From NCBI GenBank assembly GCA_028280785.1, contig JANQLF010000064.1:1-63874 (forward strand): a stretch of 63,874 nt of DNA. The letters run 5' to 3'. The notes beneath the pieces are model-generated. The model searched no databases. It worked only from the letters and a program-made list of their open reading frames with translations, and was not told the origin of the DNA. The translations under genes and the position numbers were made by a program. The DNA is from Planctomycetota bacterium. GTDB taxonomy: Bacteria > Planctomycetota > UBA11346. Each line of letters starts with the position of its first letter. Positions within the stretch are counted from its first letter, which is position 1. Shown here in pieces: positions 1-7,344 of the stretch.

Positions 1-299
1 CCTTCTTCATAGACCGTTTCACCACTGGTGTTCTCTAGGCGGGGATTAATCCAAATACGTGGAGCTGACTCGTTTTCATCGCCAGCTAAATGATCGGTAA
101 CAAAAATACGCTTATTGACCGCGACCTGGGCCGCAGCGAGGCCAACTCCATTGCTTTGGTACATGCAATCGAGCAGATTTTGGCAGAAATCTTTAAGATT
201 TTGGTCGAATTCAGTAACCGCCTCAGACTGTTTGCGCAGCGCTGGGTGTGGGTACTTAACTACATTGATGGTAAGGGGAAACGTGTTTGGTGTAGTCAT
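1..299 (-). CDS. def: Peptide deformylase, 5' part (cut by window edge)
   Basis: This is the N-terminal 99 residues of peptide deformylase, the metalloenzyme that removes the formyl group from the initiator methionine of new proteins. Translating the minus strand from the ATG at 299 gives the family N-terminus (YPHPALR) and motif 1 as GVGLAAAQ at about residues 50-57, followed by PRIWINPRL. The window ends just before the expected EGCLS and HExDH metal-binding motifs, so catalytic residues cannot be checked. An in-frame TTG two codons upstream is an alternative start, and an in-frame TAG lies further upstream. No strong ribosome-binding site is visible. The gene is divergent from the TPR gene at 409, so the 109 bp between them should hold promoters for both. 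Identity is near certain from motif 1. Confidence 0.93.
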   Translation of the reverse strand, partial: MTTPNTFPLTINVVKYPHPALRKQSEAVTEFDQNLKDFCQNLLDCMYQSNGVGLAAAQVAVNKRIFVTDHLAGDENESAPRIWINPRLENTSGETVYEE

Positions 300-408
300 A
301 GCCAATGCTTCAGAGTCATTCTTGAGGATGGGCTGATACGCTATACGCTGCTTGAGTAAGTCCAGAAATTATTGATCTTTTTGACAAAGTTTAGCGGAAT
401 TCTATGTC

Positions 409-1779
409 ATGGTAGACCTGAGCAAACACCTTACGCGTGCACGTAAAGCTATCGACGGCCGAAATTATGCCTTGGCCATCGAAATCTGTATTGAATGCCA
501 AGATGTCGACCCAACCAACGTTGGTGTCTATGAAATGTTGGTCGAAGCGGCGAAACGGCAAAAGCAGGAAGGCGGCAAGAAGGGCTTTGGGCTCGGTGGC
601 TTGGGTGGTATGTCTCGCGATCCACATAAAAAATTAAGCGGTGCCGTTAAAGCACTGAGTAAGAACCCAGATCTCAAGCATTTTGCCGCAGCTGGTGACG
701 CAGCGCGCGGTGTCATGGATACTGGCGTGAAGAAAATGGTTGATGTTGCGATTTTCTTGTATGAAGAAGCGCGTGGCACTGGATTGTTTAATGGCGATGT
801 ACTTTGGCACTTAGCAAATTGTTATTATCAGAAATTCAAACAAACAAATGCCAAGGAGCCCTTGGATAATGCGATAAATCGTATGGCTGAGTTGGAGCAA
901 AACGATAAGTCGCATAAAGAAGCGGGGCGCACCGTGAAAAACTGGGATGCTGACCGTTCAATGCTGGATAGAACTACGGGCAAGGATGCATCAGACGCGC
1001 GTTCACAGTTGGCAGACAATAAAGAAGCCCATCGAAACGAGATATTAGCTAGACAGGTGCGTACAGTTGAGGATGCCGATCAGCAACTTGAATTTTACAA
1101 TGAAGATTTGGCCAAAAATCCAGATGATAAAGGTACCTTGGTTAAAGTCGCTGATATTCAGCGTCGTGTTCAACGTTATGATGAAGCAATTGATGCGTTG
1201 AAGAAGGCCGCGGCATTGGACGAGCATGATTTCCTTATCGTAATGCGAATGGGGGAAGTGGGTATAGAGCGGCGCAAGGTTAAGATTGCTCAATTAATCA
1301 AAGCTGGCAAAGACACCACCGCAGAAAAAGCCGATTTACTGAAATTTGAAACGGAAACCTATGGTGATTGGGTGGCGCGTCAGCCTACCGAGCATCGTCA
1401 TAAATATCAGTATGGCATTCGTCTGTTTCAACAGGGTAACATTGATGAAGCAGCTAAAATGTTTCAGAAAGCATTGAACGACCCGCAGTCCAAGGCCAAG
1501 GCGCACAATTATCTCGGCCACTGCTTTGTGAAAAAGAAACTCTTTGATATGGCGGTCGATCAATTCGGCTCGTGTTTGGAAATGCAAGCAGACAAGGTTG
1601 GTAAAGATGCGATGGATGCTCGTTACAATCGCGCTCGTCTGTATGAGAAGATTGGCAAGGATAAAAAGGCCATCGCTGACTATACCAAGATGGTCGAGGT
1701 GGACCTTGGATTCAAAGATGCGGCAGAACGATTATCTGCTTTGAAAGAAAAGCATCGCGATGATGACGATGATGATTAG
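409..1779 (+). CDS. TPR-repeat protein of unknown role
   Basis: A soluble protein of 456 residues with no signal peptide or membrane segment. Helical TPR-like pairs are visible at about residues 5-45 (YALAIEICIECQDVDPTN), 115-170, 235-285 (YDEAIDALKKAAALDEHD) and 345-440 (GNIDEAAKMFQKAL, ending in a repeat with KAIADYTKMVEVD). A glycine-rich linker (GFGLGGLGG) lies near residue 60 and the C-terminus is a run of aspartates encoded by GAT/GAC. TPRs normally act as protein-protein scaffolds; nothing here shows the partner. It sits between def and rpsT, but about 150 bp with hairpins separates it from rpsT, so co-transcription is uncertain. I do not recognise a named orthologue. Confidence 0.7.
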   Translation: MVDLSKHLTRARKAIDGRNYALAIEICIECQDVDPTNVGVYEMLVEAAKRQKQEGGKKGFGLGGLGGMSRDPHKKLSGAVKALSKNPDLKHFAAAGDAARGVMDTGVKKMVDVAIFLYEEARGTGLFNGDVLWHLANCYYQKFKQTNAKEPLDNAINRMAELEQNDKSHKEAGRTVKNWDADRSMLDRTTGKDASDARSQLADNKEAHRNEILARQVRTVEDADQQLEFYNEDLAKNPDDKGTLVKVADIQRRVQRYDEAIDALKKAAALDEHDFLIVMRMGEVGIERRKVKIAQLIKAGKDTTAEKADLLKFETETYGDWVARQPTEHRHKYQYGIRLFQQGNIDEAAKMFQKALNDPQSKAKAHNYLGHCFVKKKLFDMAVDQFGSCLEMQADKVGKDAMDARYNRARLYEKIGKDKKAIADYTKMVEVDLGFKDAAERLSALKEKHRDDDDDD

Positions 1780-1858
1780 TGCCTCGCTGCGCTAATCCAT
1801 ATGTGGAGCTTGGCTTAGACGAAAAAGCCATTGCTTTATCTATTCAGTCCCTATAACC

Positions 1859-1912
1859 CCACGCCCCGCTGATACAGCGGACGTGGTTAAGTAATGGCAC
1901 TTTGTCATTACT
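1859..1912 (+). promoter_or_regulatory. Two-hairpin 5' leader of rpsT
   Basis: Two adjacent perfect stems lie upstream of rpsT. The first pairs CCACG (1859-1863) with CGTGG (1882-1886) and CCGCTG (1866-1871) with CAGCGG (1875-1880) around an ATA loop. The second pairs AGTAATG (1890-1896) with CATTACT (1906-1912). It ends only about 6 nt before the ribosome-binding site AGGAGAAGG. S20 is autoregulated at translation in other bacteria, so these stems could be an S20 control element. That role is inferred from position. Confidence 0.45.
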
Positions 1913-1931
1913 GTATTTAGGAGAAGGCTTT

Positions 1932-2195
1932 ATGCCAAACTCAGCTAGCGCTGAAAAGCGTTTGCGTCAGAACGAGAAGCGCAGGCTTTTGAACAAAGAT
2001 CGGAAAACCGAGCTGAAGTCATTAGCTAAGAAGTTCGACCGTGCCATTCATGATGGTAAGAAGGACGATGCTAACACGCTCTCTCGTCAATTGACCAAGC
2101 GTTTAGATCAAGCTGCCAGCCATAACGTGGTTCACAAAAATTACGTGAGCCGCCATAAGGCAAACATCGCTAAGAAGTTGGCGACGCTCGGCTAG
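1932..2195 (+). CDS. rpsT: 30S ribosomal protein S20
   Basis: S20 binds 16S rRNA in the body of the small subunit during early assembly. The product is 87 residues, the usual length, very basic, and begins MPNSASAEKRLRQNEKRR, the typical S20 N-terminus. I chose the ATG at 1932 over the longer frame from 1902 because it matches the family start and lies 7-8 nt after a strong ribosome-binding site (AGGAGAAGG). The conserved C-terminal HKNYVSRHKANIAKKL is present. It precedes the rpsF operon by about 107 bp, which contains a GC-rich hairpin. rpsT next to rpsF is less common than rpsT standing alone. Confidence 0.96.
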   Translation: MPNSASAEKRLRQNEKRRLLNKDRKTELKSLAKKFDRAIHDGKKDDANTLSRQLTKRLDQAASHNVVHKNYVSRHKANIAKKLATLG

Positions 2196-2203
2196 AGCAG
2201 CAC

Positions 2204-2219
2204 GGCGCCCAGCGGCGCC
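2204..2219 (+). promoter_or_regulatory. GC-rich hairpin in rpsT-rpsF gap
   Basis: GGCGC (2204-2208) pairs with GCGCC (2215-2219) around a 6-nt loop, just after the rpsT stop. No T-tract follows, so it is not a classical terminator. A second possible stem (GGCC at 2231-2234 with GGCC at 2247-2250) lies further downstream. Position suggests a leader of the rpsF operon, which in many phyla binds the S6:S18 complex; I did not establish the conserved CCG box of that motif. Confidence 0.3.
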
Positions 2220-2302
2220 ACCGTTCCGGGGCCACTTAGGTGAGGGGCCTCTCGCACTTAACCAGAGTGTGATCCATGAACAAACGCAAAGAGGAGGGCT
2301 CT

Positions 2303-2662
2303 ATGCGTACCTACGAAGCGACGATTCTGGTATCGTCAACAAAAGCACGTGCAGACTATGATGCTGCCATTGCCGACGCTAAGTCGATCTTTGAGACTGA
2401 AGGCGCGGAATTTACTGAATTCGAAAAATGGGAAGAGCGTAAATTAGCATACCCAATTAAGGGTGAAACCAGTGCGGTTTATATAAATGCTTATTTTAAT
2501 GCTGCTCCAGATTCAATTGAAAAAATTGAGCGTCGTGCCCAATTAGGTGATGCGATTTTGCGTCATTTAGTTGTCGAGCGCACTGAAGACCTCGATAAAA
2601 TCAAAGATCAGCGTGCTCGTCAGGCTGAGCTTGCTGCTAAGCGTGAAGCTGAGAAGGAATAA
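2303..2662 (+). CDS. rpsF: 30S ribosomal protein S6
   Basis: S6 forms a heterodimer with S18 on the platform of the 30S subunit. The product is 119 residues, with the family N-terminus MRTYEATILV, the middle motif EFEKWEERKLAYPIKGE and a basic/acidic helical C-terminus. The ATG at 2303 is preferred over one at 2276 because it starts with the family sequence and follows GAGGAGGG (2291-2298). It leads the conserved cluster rpsF-ssb-rpsR-rplI, with only 2 bp to ssb, so translation is probably coupled. Confidence 0.96.
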   Translation: MRTYEATILVSSTKARADYDAAIADAKSIFETEGAEFTEFEKWEERKLAYPIKGETSAVYINAYFNAAPDSIEKIERRAQLGDAILRHLVVERTEDLDKIKDQRARQAELAAKREAEKE

Positions 2663-2664
2663 TC

Positions 2665-3105
2665 ATGGCACTCATGCTTAATTCAGTACACGTAGCGGGT
2701 AATCTCACCCGTGATCCGCAAGTGCGCTTCTTTGCAAACGAAAAGGCCGTTGCTGATTTTGGTCTTGCTATTAATCGCCGTTATCGCGGTGGTGATGGCG
2801 AGATGAAAGAAGAAACGACTTTTATTGATGTTGAAGCGTGGGGTCGTCAAGCTGAGCTTGTCGGTCAATATTTGACCAAGGGTCGCAACTGTCTCGTTGA
2901 AGGCAGTTTAAAATTAGACCAATGGGAAGATAAAAGCGGTAACAAACGTTCTAAAATTAAAATCTCTGCACAGCGTGTTCATTTCATCGGTGGCACTGGT
3001 GGCGGCCAAGGCGGTGGTCAAGGTGGTGGAAACTATCAAGACCGTCCAGCGGAACAGAGTTCTGCTGCCCCAAGTGAACCGATTGACGATGAACCTCCAT
3101 TTTAA
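2665..3105 (+). CDS. ssb: Single-stranded DNA-binding protein
   Basis: SSB coats single-stranded DNA during replication, repair and recombination. Residues 1-110 form the OB fold (MLNSVHVAGNLTRDPQVRF, then TFIDVEAWGRQAELVGQYLTKG). A glycine/glutamine linker (GGGQGGGQGGG) at about 113-123 leads to the acidic tip ending DDEPPF, which recruits partner proteins. The length of 146 residues is normal. It is encoded 2 bp after rpsF and 14 bp before rpsR, the usual order in many bacteria. Confidence 0.96.
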   Translation: MALMLNSVHVAGNLTRDPQVRFFANEKAVADFGLAINRRYRGGDGEMKEETTFIDVEAWGRQAELVGQYLTKGRNCLVEGSLKLDQWEDKSGNKRSKIKISAQRVHFIGGTGGGQGGGQGGGNYQDRPAEQSSAAPSEPIDDEPPF

Positions 3106-3119
3106 GGAATTGATAGAAA

Positions 3120-3377
3120 ATGGCACAAAAAGGTAAACGAAATAAAAAGAATTCACGTGCACGTCGACCAGAGGCTCCAAAGCCTTGTCGTTTTACTAAA
3201 GACGACGTCTATGAAATTGACTATCGTGATATTAACACACTGAGCCGATTTGTTTCTGCTCAGGGTAAAATTCAACCTCGGTCAAAGAATAACATCGCCA
3301 GTAAGTATCAGCGCCAGCTCAAAGTGGCTATCAAGCGCGCTCGTTTCTTGGCTTTGTTGCCCTACGTTGGCGAATAA
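3120..3377 (+). CDS. rpsR: 30S ribosomal protein S18
   Basis: S18 pairs with S6 on the small-subunit platform. The product is 85 residues with a basic N-terminal tail ([13 protein letters not shown]) and the core [17 protein letters not shown], then [22 protein letters not shown], which is diagnostic. One cysteine is kept in the PKPCRF segment. A ribosome-binding site AAGGA lies at 3106-3110. It is part of the rpsF operon and rplI starts 12 bp downstream. Confidence 0.96.
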   Translation: MAQKGKRNKKNSRARRPEAPKPCRFTKDDVYEIDYRDINTLSRFVSAQGKIQPRSKNNIASKYQRQLKVAIKRARFLALLPYVGE

Positions 3378-3389
3378 AGGAGACCTACG

Positions 3390-3926
3390 GTGGCACGTAA
3401 TATCGAAGTCTTACTTACTAAAAATGTACTTAAATTAGGTAGCATGGGTGATTTGGTTAATGTAAAACCAGGTTACGCACGTAATTACTTATTCCCAAGT
3501 GGTTCAGCCATTCCAGCAAATGCTGCGGCAAAACGTCAGATTGAAATTTTGCGCGAGCGCGCTGCTGTACAAAGCGCTCAGCAAAAAGAGCAAGCTGAAG
3601 TGGTTAAAAAGCAATTGGATGGCATGAGCATTCAAATTGAAGCGAATGTAAGCCATGACGACCAGCTGTTTGGTAGCGTTGGTATTCGCGACATCGTATC
3701 TGCTCTGGCTACGAGTGGTGTTACTATTGATCAAAAGCAAGTGCACTTACACGAAAGCATTCGTCAACTTGGTACCTACAGCATCAAGATTGAATTGGTC
3801 AAAGACGTGATTGCTACCATTAGTTTGGAAGTCGTTAACAAGGATCCAGAAGCTGCTGGTCTTGATGAAGTACTCGCTGAAGTAACGGGTGCTGAAGAAG
3901 AAACGGCTGCTGAGGAAGAATCTTAA
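3390..3926 (+). CDS. rplI: 50S ribosomal protein L9, acidic-tailed
   Basis: L9 binds 23S rRNA at the base of the L1 stalk and helps keep reading frame. The start is GTG at 3390 after AAAGGAGA (3377-3383). Residues 1-50 are the N-terminal rRNA-binding domain (EVLLTKNVLKLGSMGDLVNVKPGYARNYL), followed by the long connecting helix and the C-terminal domain (LFGSVGIRDIV onwards). The product has 178 residues against about 150 in typical L9; the extra is a very acidic tail (TGAEEETAAEEES) of unknown role. Confidence 0.95.
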   Translation: MARNIEVLLTKNVLKLGSMGDLVNVKPGYARNYLFPSGSAIPANAAAKRQIEILRERAAVQSAQQKEQAEVVKKQLDGMSIQIEANVSHDDQLFGSVGIRDIVSALATSGVTIDQKQVHLHESIRQLGTYSIKIELVKDVIATISLEVVNKDPEAAGLDEVLAEVTGAEEETAAEEES

Positions 3927-3974
3927 AAATCAATTAAAGCGTAATGGTATCTTTCCATTACTAGAGGATTTATC

Positions 3975-4244
3975 ATGCAAGCAGACATTCACCCAGAAGA
4001 ACGCGACGTCATCTTCGAGGACACGACTAACAATGCTTTGTTTAAAATTAAAAGCAGTGTTAAAACCAATCAGACCATTGAAATAGATGGTACTGAATAT
4101 CCATTGGTTCGTACCGATGTAACGAGCTCTAGCCATCCATTCTATACTGGCCAAACACGTATTCTTGATACTGCTGGCCGCGTTGAGAAATTTGGCAGCA
4201 AATTCGGTAACTTGTCAGGTCTTGGTAAGAAAAAGAAACAGTAG
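3975..4244 (+). CDS. rpmE2: 50S ribosomal protein L31, type B (zinc-free)
   Basis: L31 bridges the central protuberance of the large subunit to the small-subunit head. The product is 89 residues with the type-B pattern: MQADIHPEERDVIFED, SSSHPFYTGQTRILDTAGRVEKF and a lysine-rich end. No cysteine is present, so it is the zinc-independent form, which in some bacteria replaces a zinc-binding L31 under Zur control. I see no clear Zur box upstream, and its position behind the rpsF operon suggests constitutive expression. A terminator hairpin follows at 4268. Confidence 0.94.
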   Translation: MQADIHPEERDVIFEDTTNNALFKIKSSVKTNQTIEIDGTEYPLVRTDVTSSSHPFYTGQTRILDTAGRVEKFGSKFGNLSGLGKKKKQ

Positions 4245-4267
4245 CAACTGTTGTTCTCGTTTCAGTA

Positions 4268-4293
4268 AAACCCGCCGTAATCACGGCGGGTTT
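4268..4293 (+). terminator. Rho-independent terminator after rpmE2
   Basis: A perfect 10-bp stem, AAACCCGCCG (4268-4277) with CGGCGGGTTT (4284-4293), has a 6-nt loop and a short T run. It sits between rpmE2 and prfA and probably ends or attenuates ribosomal-operon transcription. Confidence 0.8.
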
Positions 4294-4313
4294 CTGCATT
4301 CCTGGAAAATATA

Positions 4314-5405
4314 ATGAGTAATGATACATTAACCGAAGCCATGTTAGGAAAACTCGATGCCTTGCATCAGCGCTATAAGGAGCTGGAGCAGGGTTTGAGT
4401 GATGACCAAATAATGGGAACGCCAACGTATCAGAAAATTTTACGTGAGCATGCACGTTTGAGTAAATTAATGCATCCTTATTTGGCATTAAAACAAGCTA
4501 TCGATGATGTGCAGGGAGCGCACGAGTTACTTGAAGATCCCGATATGGCCGAAATGGCTCAAATGGAAATAGATGAAAAACAGGGCGACATTGCTGATCA
4601 AACTGAAAAGATAAAAGAATTATTGGCACAGGCAGATTCTGCCTCTGACCGACCGGCTATTTTAGAGGTGAGAGCTGGTACAGGTGGTGATGAGGCGAGT
4701 ATTTTTGCTGGTGACCTTGCTCGTATGTATGAAATGTTTGCGCAACAGCAGGGATGGCAGTTTGAGATGCTCAGCTCCTCGCCAGGTGAAATGGGCGGAT
4801 TTAAAGAGGTGACTTTTACGGTTCGTGGTGATGGCGCTTTTGGATTATTGAAATTTGAAAGTGGTGGTCATCGCGTACAGCGTGTACCGGTTACTGAAAG
4901 CCAGGGTCGCGTGCATACCTCAGCGGCAACTGTGGCGGTAATGCCTGAAGCCGAAGAAGTAGACATTGACATTCGCAATGATGATTTGCGCTTTGATTAT
5001 TTTAGAGCAAGTGGAGCGGGTGGTCAGCATGTTAATAAAACTGAGTCGGCGGTTCGAATAACGCATTTGCCAACCAATACCGTGGCTAGCTGTCAAGATG
5101 AGAAAAGTCAGGCAGCAAATAAAGATAAAGCCATGAAGATCTTACGTTCACGTGTCTTCGAGGCAGAACGTCAACGAGCCGAAGCTGAGCGTAGCGCATC
5201 GCGAAAAGAGCAGGTGGGTAGTGGTGACCGCAGTGACCGCATCAGGACCTATAATTTTCCGCAAAATCGCATCACTGATCATCGTATTAATTACACTGCC
5301 TATAATTTAGACAAGTATATGAATGGTAATATTGAAGAATTACAACGTGCTATCATTGAGCACAACAAGGCCAGTGTGCTAGATGATTGGGATGGATATT
5401 TCTGA
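4314..5405 (+). CDS. prfA: Peptide chain release factor 1
   Basis: RF1 reads UAA and UAG stop codons and triggers peptide release. The product has 363 residues, the family length. The stop-codon recognition tripeptide appears as PVT in RVPVTESQGRVHTS at about residue 190, which marks RF1 rather than RF2. The catalytic GGQ is in SGAGGQHVNKTESAVRITH at about residue 235. The ribosome-binding site is a modest GGAAAA. The usual partner gene prmC, which methylates the GGQ glutamine, does not follow; a membrane enzyme gene comes next. Confidence 0.96.
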   Translation: MSNDTLTEAMLGKLDALHQRYKELEQGLSDDQIMGTPTYQKILREHARLSKLMHPYLALKQAIDDVQGAHELLEDPDMAEMAQMEIDEKQGDIADQTEKIKELLAQADSASDRPAILEVRAGTGGDEASIFAGDLARMYEMFAQQQGWQFEMLSSSPGEMGGFKEVTFTVRGDGAFGLLKFESGGHRVQRVPVTESQGRVHTSAATVAVMPEAEEVDIDIRNDDLRFDYFRASGAGGQHVNKTESAVRITHLPTNTVASCQDEKSQAANKDKAMKILRSRVFEAERQRAEAERSASRKEQVGSGDRSDRIRTYNFPQNRITDHRINYTAYNLDKYMNGNIEELQRAIIEHNKASVLDDWDGYF

Positions 5406-5478
5406 TATTGATTTACACCGCAGTGTTTCTGTCATAATTGCAGAAATCACCATGAGACCGCTCGTATAGCAGATATAT

Positions 5479-7344
5479 ATGAATTTGGCATTTAAAGATT
5501 GGGCGTGGCATCGAGTTGCAGTAGTTTGGTTGATGACGCTTTTGCTGAGTGCGTATACGGTCATTGTACAAACAGGTTTAACATCTAGTTTTTTTTATAA
5601 TGTAATTATTTCATTTTGGAGCGCACAGGTTCTATTACTGTTGCCGATGCTTTTACTTATTAGTGCTAACAGGTTTCTTGTTGGCGGTTCATTGGCACTG
5701 CTCATTTTTATGTTTCTGTGGCAATTGGCTTCGCTGGAACTTTATGCATCACAGTGCCGTGTTTTCTCATTTACGGAATTGTTGGATTTAACATTTACCT
5801 GGGAGACATTACCGCTTGTCTTAGAGCAGCTTGTTAGTTTCAAAGTGTTTTTCTTTATTGGGTGCTTTGCCTGTATGTATCTCGGTGCTGTTTATCTGAT
5901 TGAAAAAAAATCATGGGAAAAACATGGGTTTTATTTTGTCCCGCTAGTCCTCATTTTGTTTATTATTGGTCAATGGCAGGTCAATAATTGGGGTAAAAAG
6001 CTAGTGTTTCGTGATCAGCGTATTTGCTGCATGCCTTGGAGTTCGATGTCCATCATTCGGCGCGGTGATCCGGTGGCTCTTTTTGCGGTGGCGAAAGAGT
6101 TGTGGCATAAAAATGAATCCCCTGAATTTTCAGAAGGCCCACATGCGTCAGTGGCTTTATTAAAGGCGGCATTCCCAAATAGAAATATTGTAGTCATTTT
6201 GTTAGAATCGCATGGTCTGGTAAATGTTGAGGGATTTGGCGAGGGGAGTGAACGGCATAAAGCAAGCTCGCCGCAGCTATCGCAGCTCTGCCAAGAAAAC
6301 ATGCATTTTACTAATTATTATCAGACAGGATACGCAACCAATTCAGCAGCTTGGTCGATATTAAGTGGTTTCCCTTTTTTTGTTGAGAGCACCTATACAC
6401 CACATTTATTAAGCCTAGGGCCAGCGCAGGATTTCAAGGATGCTGGCTATCATCTGGAATGGCTTAAGGCGGCGAATATCAAGTTTGCACATTTTAATGA
6501 ATTGGCTGAAAAATTAGATATGCCAGCGGGTGTTACAAAGGAAGAGGGTGAAGAGTATTGGCAGAAAGATAATTCATTGTGGAAGGCCTGGGGTATGCCT
6601 GATGAACAATTGTTTGAGATTGCTCTGAGTCGGTATCGAGAGCATCAGAAAACAAGAAAAGATCCGTACTTACAGTTTGTATTAACGGTATCCAATCATA
6701 TTCCGTTTGTCTTGCCGCGATCGATTAACGGTCATGAATTGGCAGAGGATTTCTCAGGTGGCATGTATTATGCCGACTATCACATGAAAAAATATGTTGA
6801 TCAGCTGCGAAATTTACCAATAGATGAGCGTCCTGTGATATTTATCACCGGCGATACGGGTTTTAGACTGGGCGAGGTTTATTTAGGTGAGGATGAGGAA
6901 TATATGGTTGAGCCATTAGAATCTATGCGCTTGCCTGCGGTTTTAATTCTCCCTGAACACAAATCGGAATTACCATCTAGTTACGATCACATATTCGCAC
7001 ACCAAGATTTGTTGCCTTATTTGGCAAATATAGTGGGTGTGTCGACTCGTTTTGATAAGCGGATCCATGCGCATCATCGTGTTGGTTTAGGAATCGAGGA
7101 CTTCGATACGCATTCTATTATTTATAAGAACCATTATTTATTTAGTGCAGATGTGCACTTGAAGATTAACCAGCGCTGGAACTTGAGTTTGGATTTGGAT
7201 CATGAAAATTATACATCGCAGGCTGAAGAAGTGCGCGCTTTTTATGAACAATTGCGAAATCGTGTGTGGGTAAACGGCGGTGTTCATACCAACTATCGTT
7301 GGGATAATAAACATCTCATCTATTCAAGCATAGAGCCAAAATGA
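5479..7344 (+). CDS. LtaS-like membrane sulfatase-fold enzyme, copy 1
   Basis: A membrane protein with an alkaline-phosphatase-superfamily domain like lipoteichoic acid synthase or phosphoglycerol transferases. Five membrane segments lie at about residues 13-33, 38-62, 68-90, 120-140 and 150-168, followed by an extracytoplasmic catalytic domain. The expected metal ligand Glu is E243 (VILLESHG), the nucleophile candidate is T287 (ATNSAAWS), and a conserved substrate-site His is in SNHIPF. The usual Asp-His metal pair is D459-T460 (ITGDTGF), so the His is replaced by Thr. The substrate is unknown; possibilities are phospho-decoration of a surface glycan or lipid. It overlaps the next gene by 4 bp (ATGA); the two are tandem paralogues with the same architecture. 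Confidence 0.75.
   Translation: MNLAFKDWAWHRVAVVWLMTLLLSAYTVIVQTGLTSSFFYNVIISFWSAQVLLLLPMLLLISANRFLVGGSLALLIFMFLWQLASLELYASQCRVFSFTELLDLTFTWETLPLVLEQLVSFKVFFFIGCFACMYLGAVYLIEKKSWEKHGFYFVPLVLILFIIGQWQVNNWGKKLVFRDQRICCMPWSSMSIIRRGDPVALFAVAKELWHKNESPEFSEGPHASVALLKAAFPNRNIVVILLESHGLVNVEGFGEGSERHKASSPQLSQLCQENMHFTNYYQTGYATNSAAWSILSGFPFFVESTYTPHLLSLGPAQDFKDAGYHLEWLKAANIKFAHFNELAEKLDMPAGVTKEEGEEYWQKDNSLWKAWGMPDEQLFEIALSRYREHQKTRKDPYLQFVLTVSNHIPFVLPRSINGHELAEDFSGGMYYADYHMKKYVDQLRNLPIDERPVIFITGDTGFRLGEVYLGEDEEYMVEPLESMRLPAVLILPEHKSELPSSYDHIFAHQDLLPYLANIVGVSTRFDKRIHAHHRVGLGIEDFDTHSIIYKNHYLFSADVHLKINQRWNLSLDLDHENYTSQAEEVRAFYEQLRNRVWVNGGVHTNYRWDNKHLIYSSIEPK

Noticed and set aside
1831..1857. TTGCTT ... 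TATAAC promoter for rpsT
   Set aside because: The 15-bp spacing is short and the start would fall inside the leader hairpin; too weak to list.
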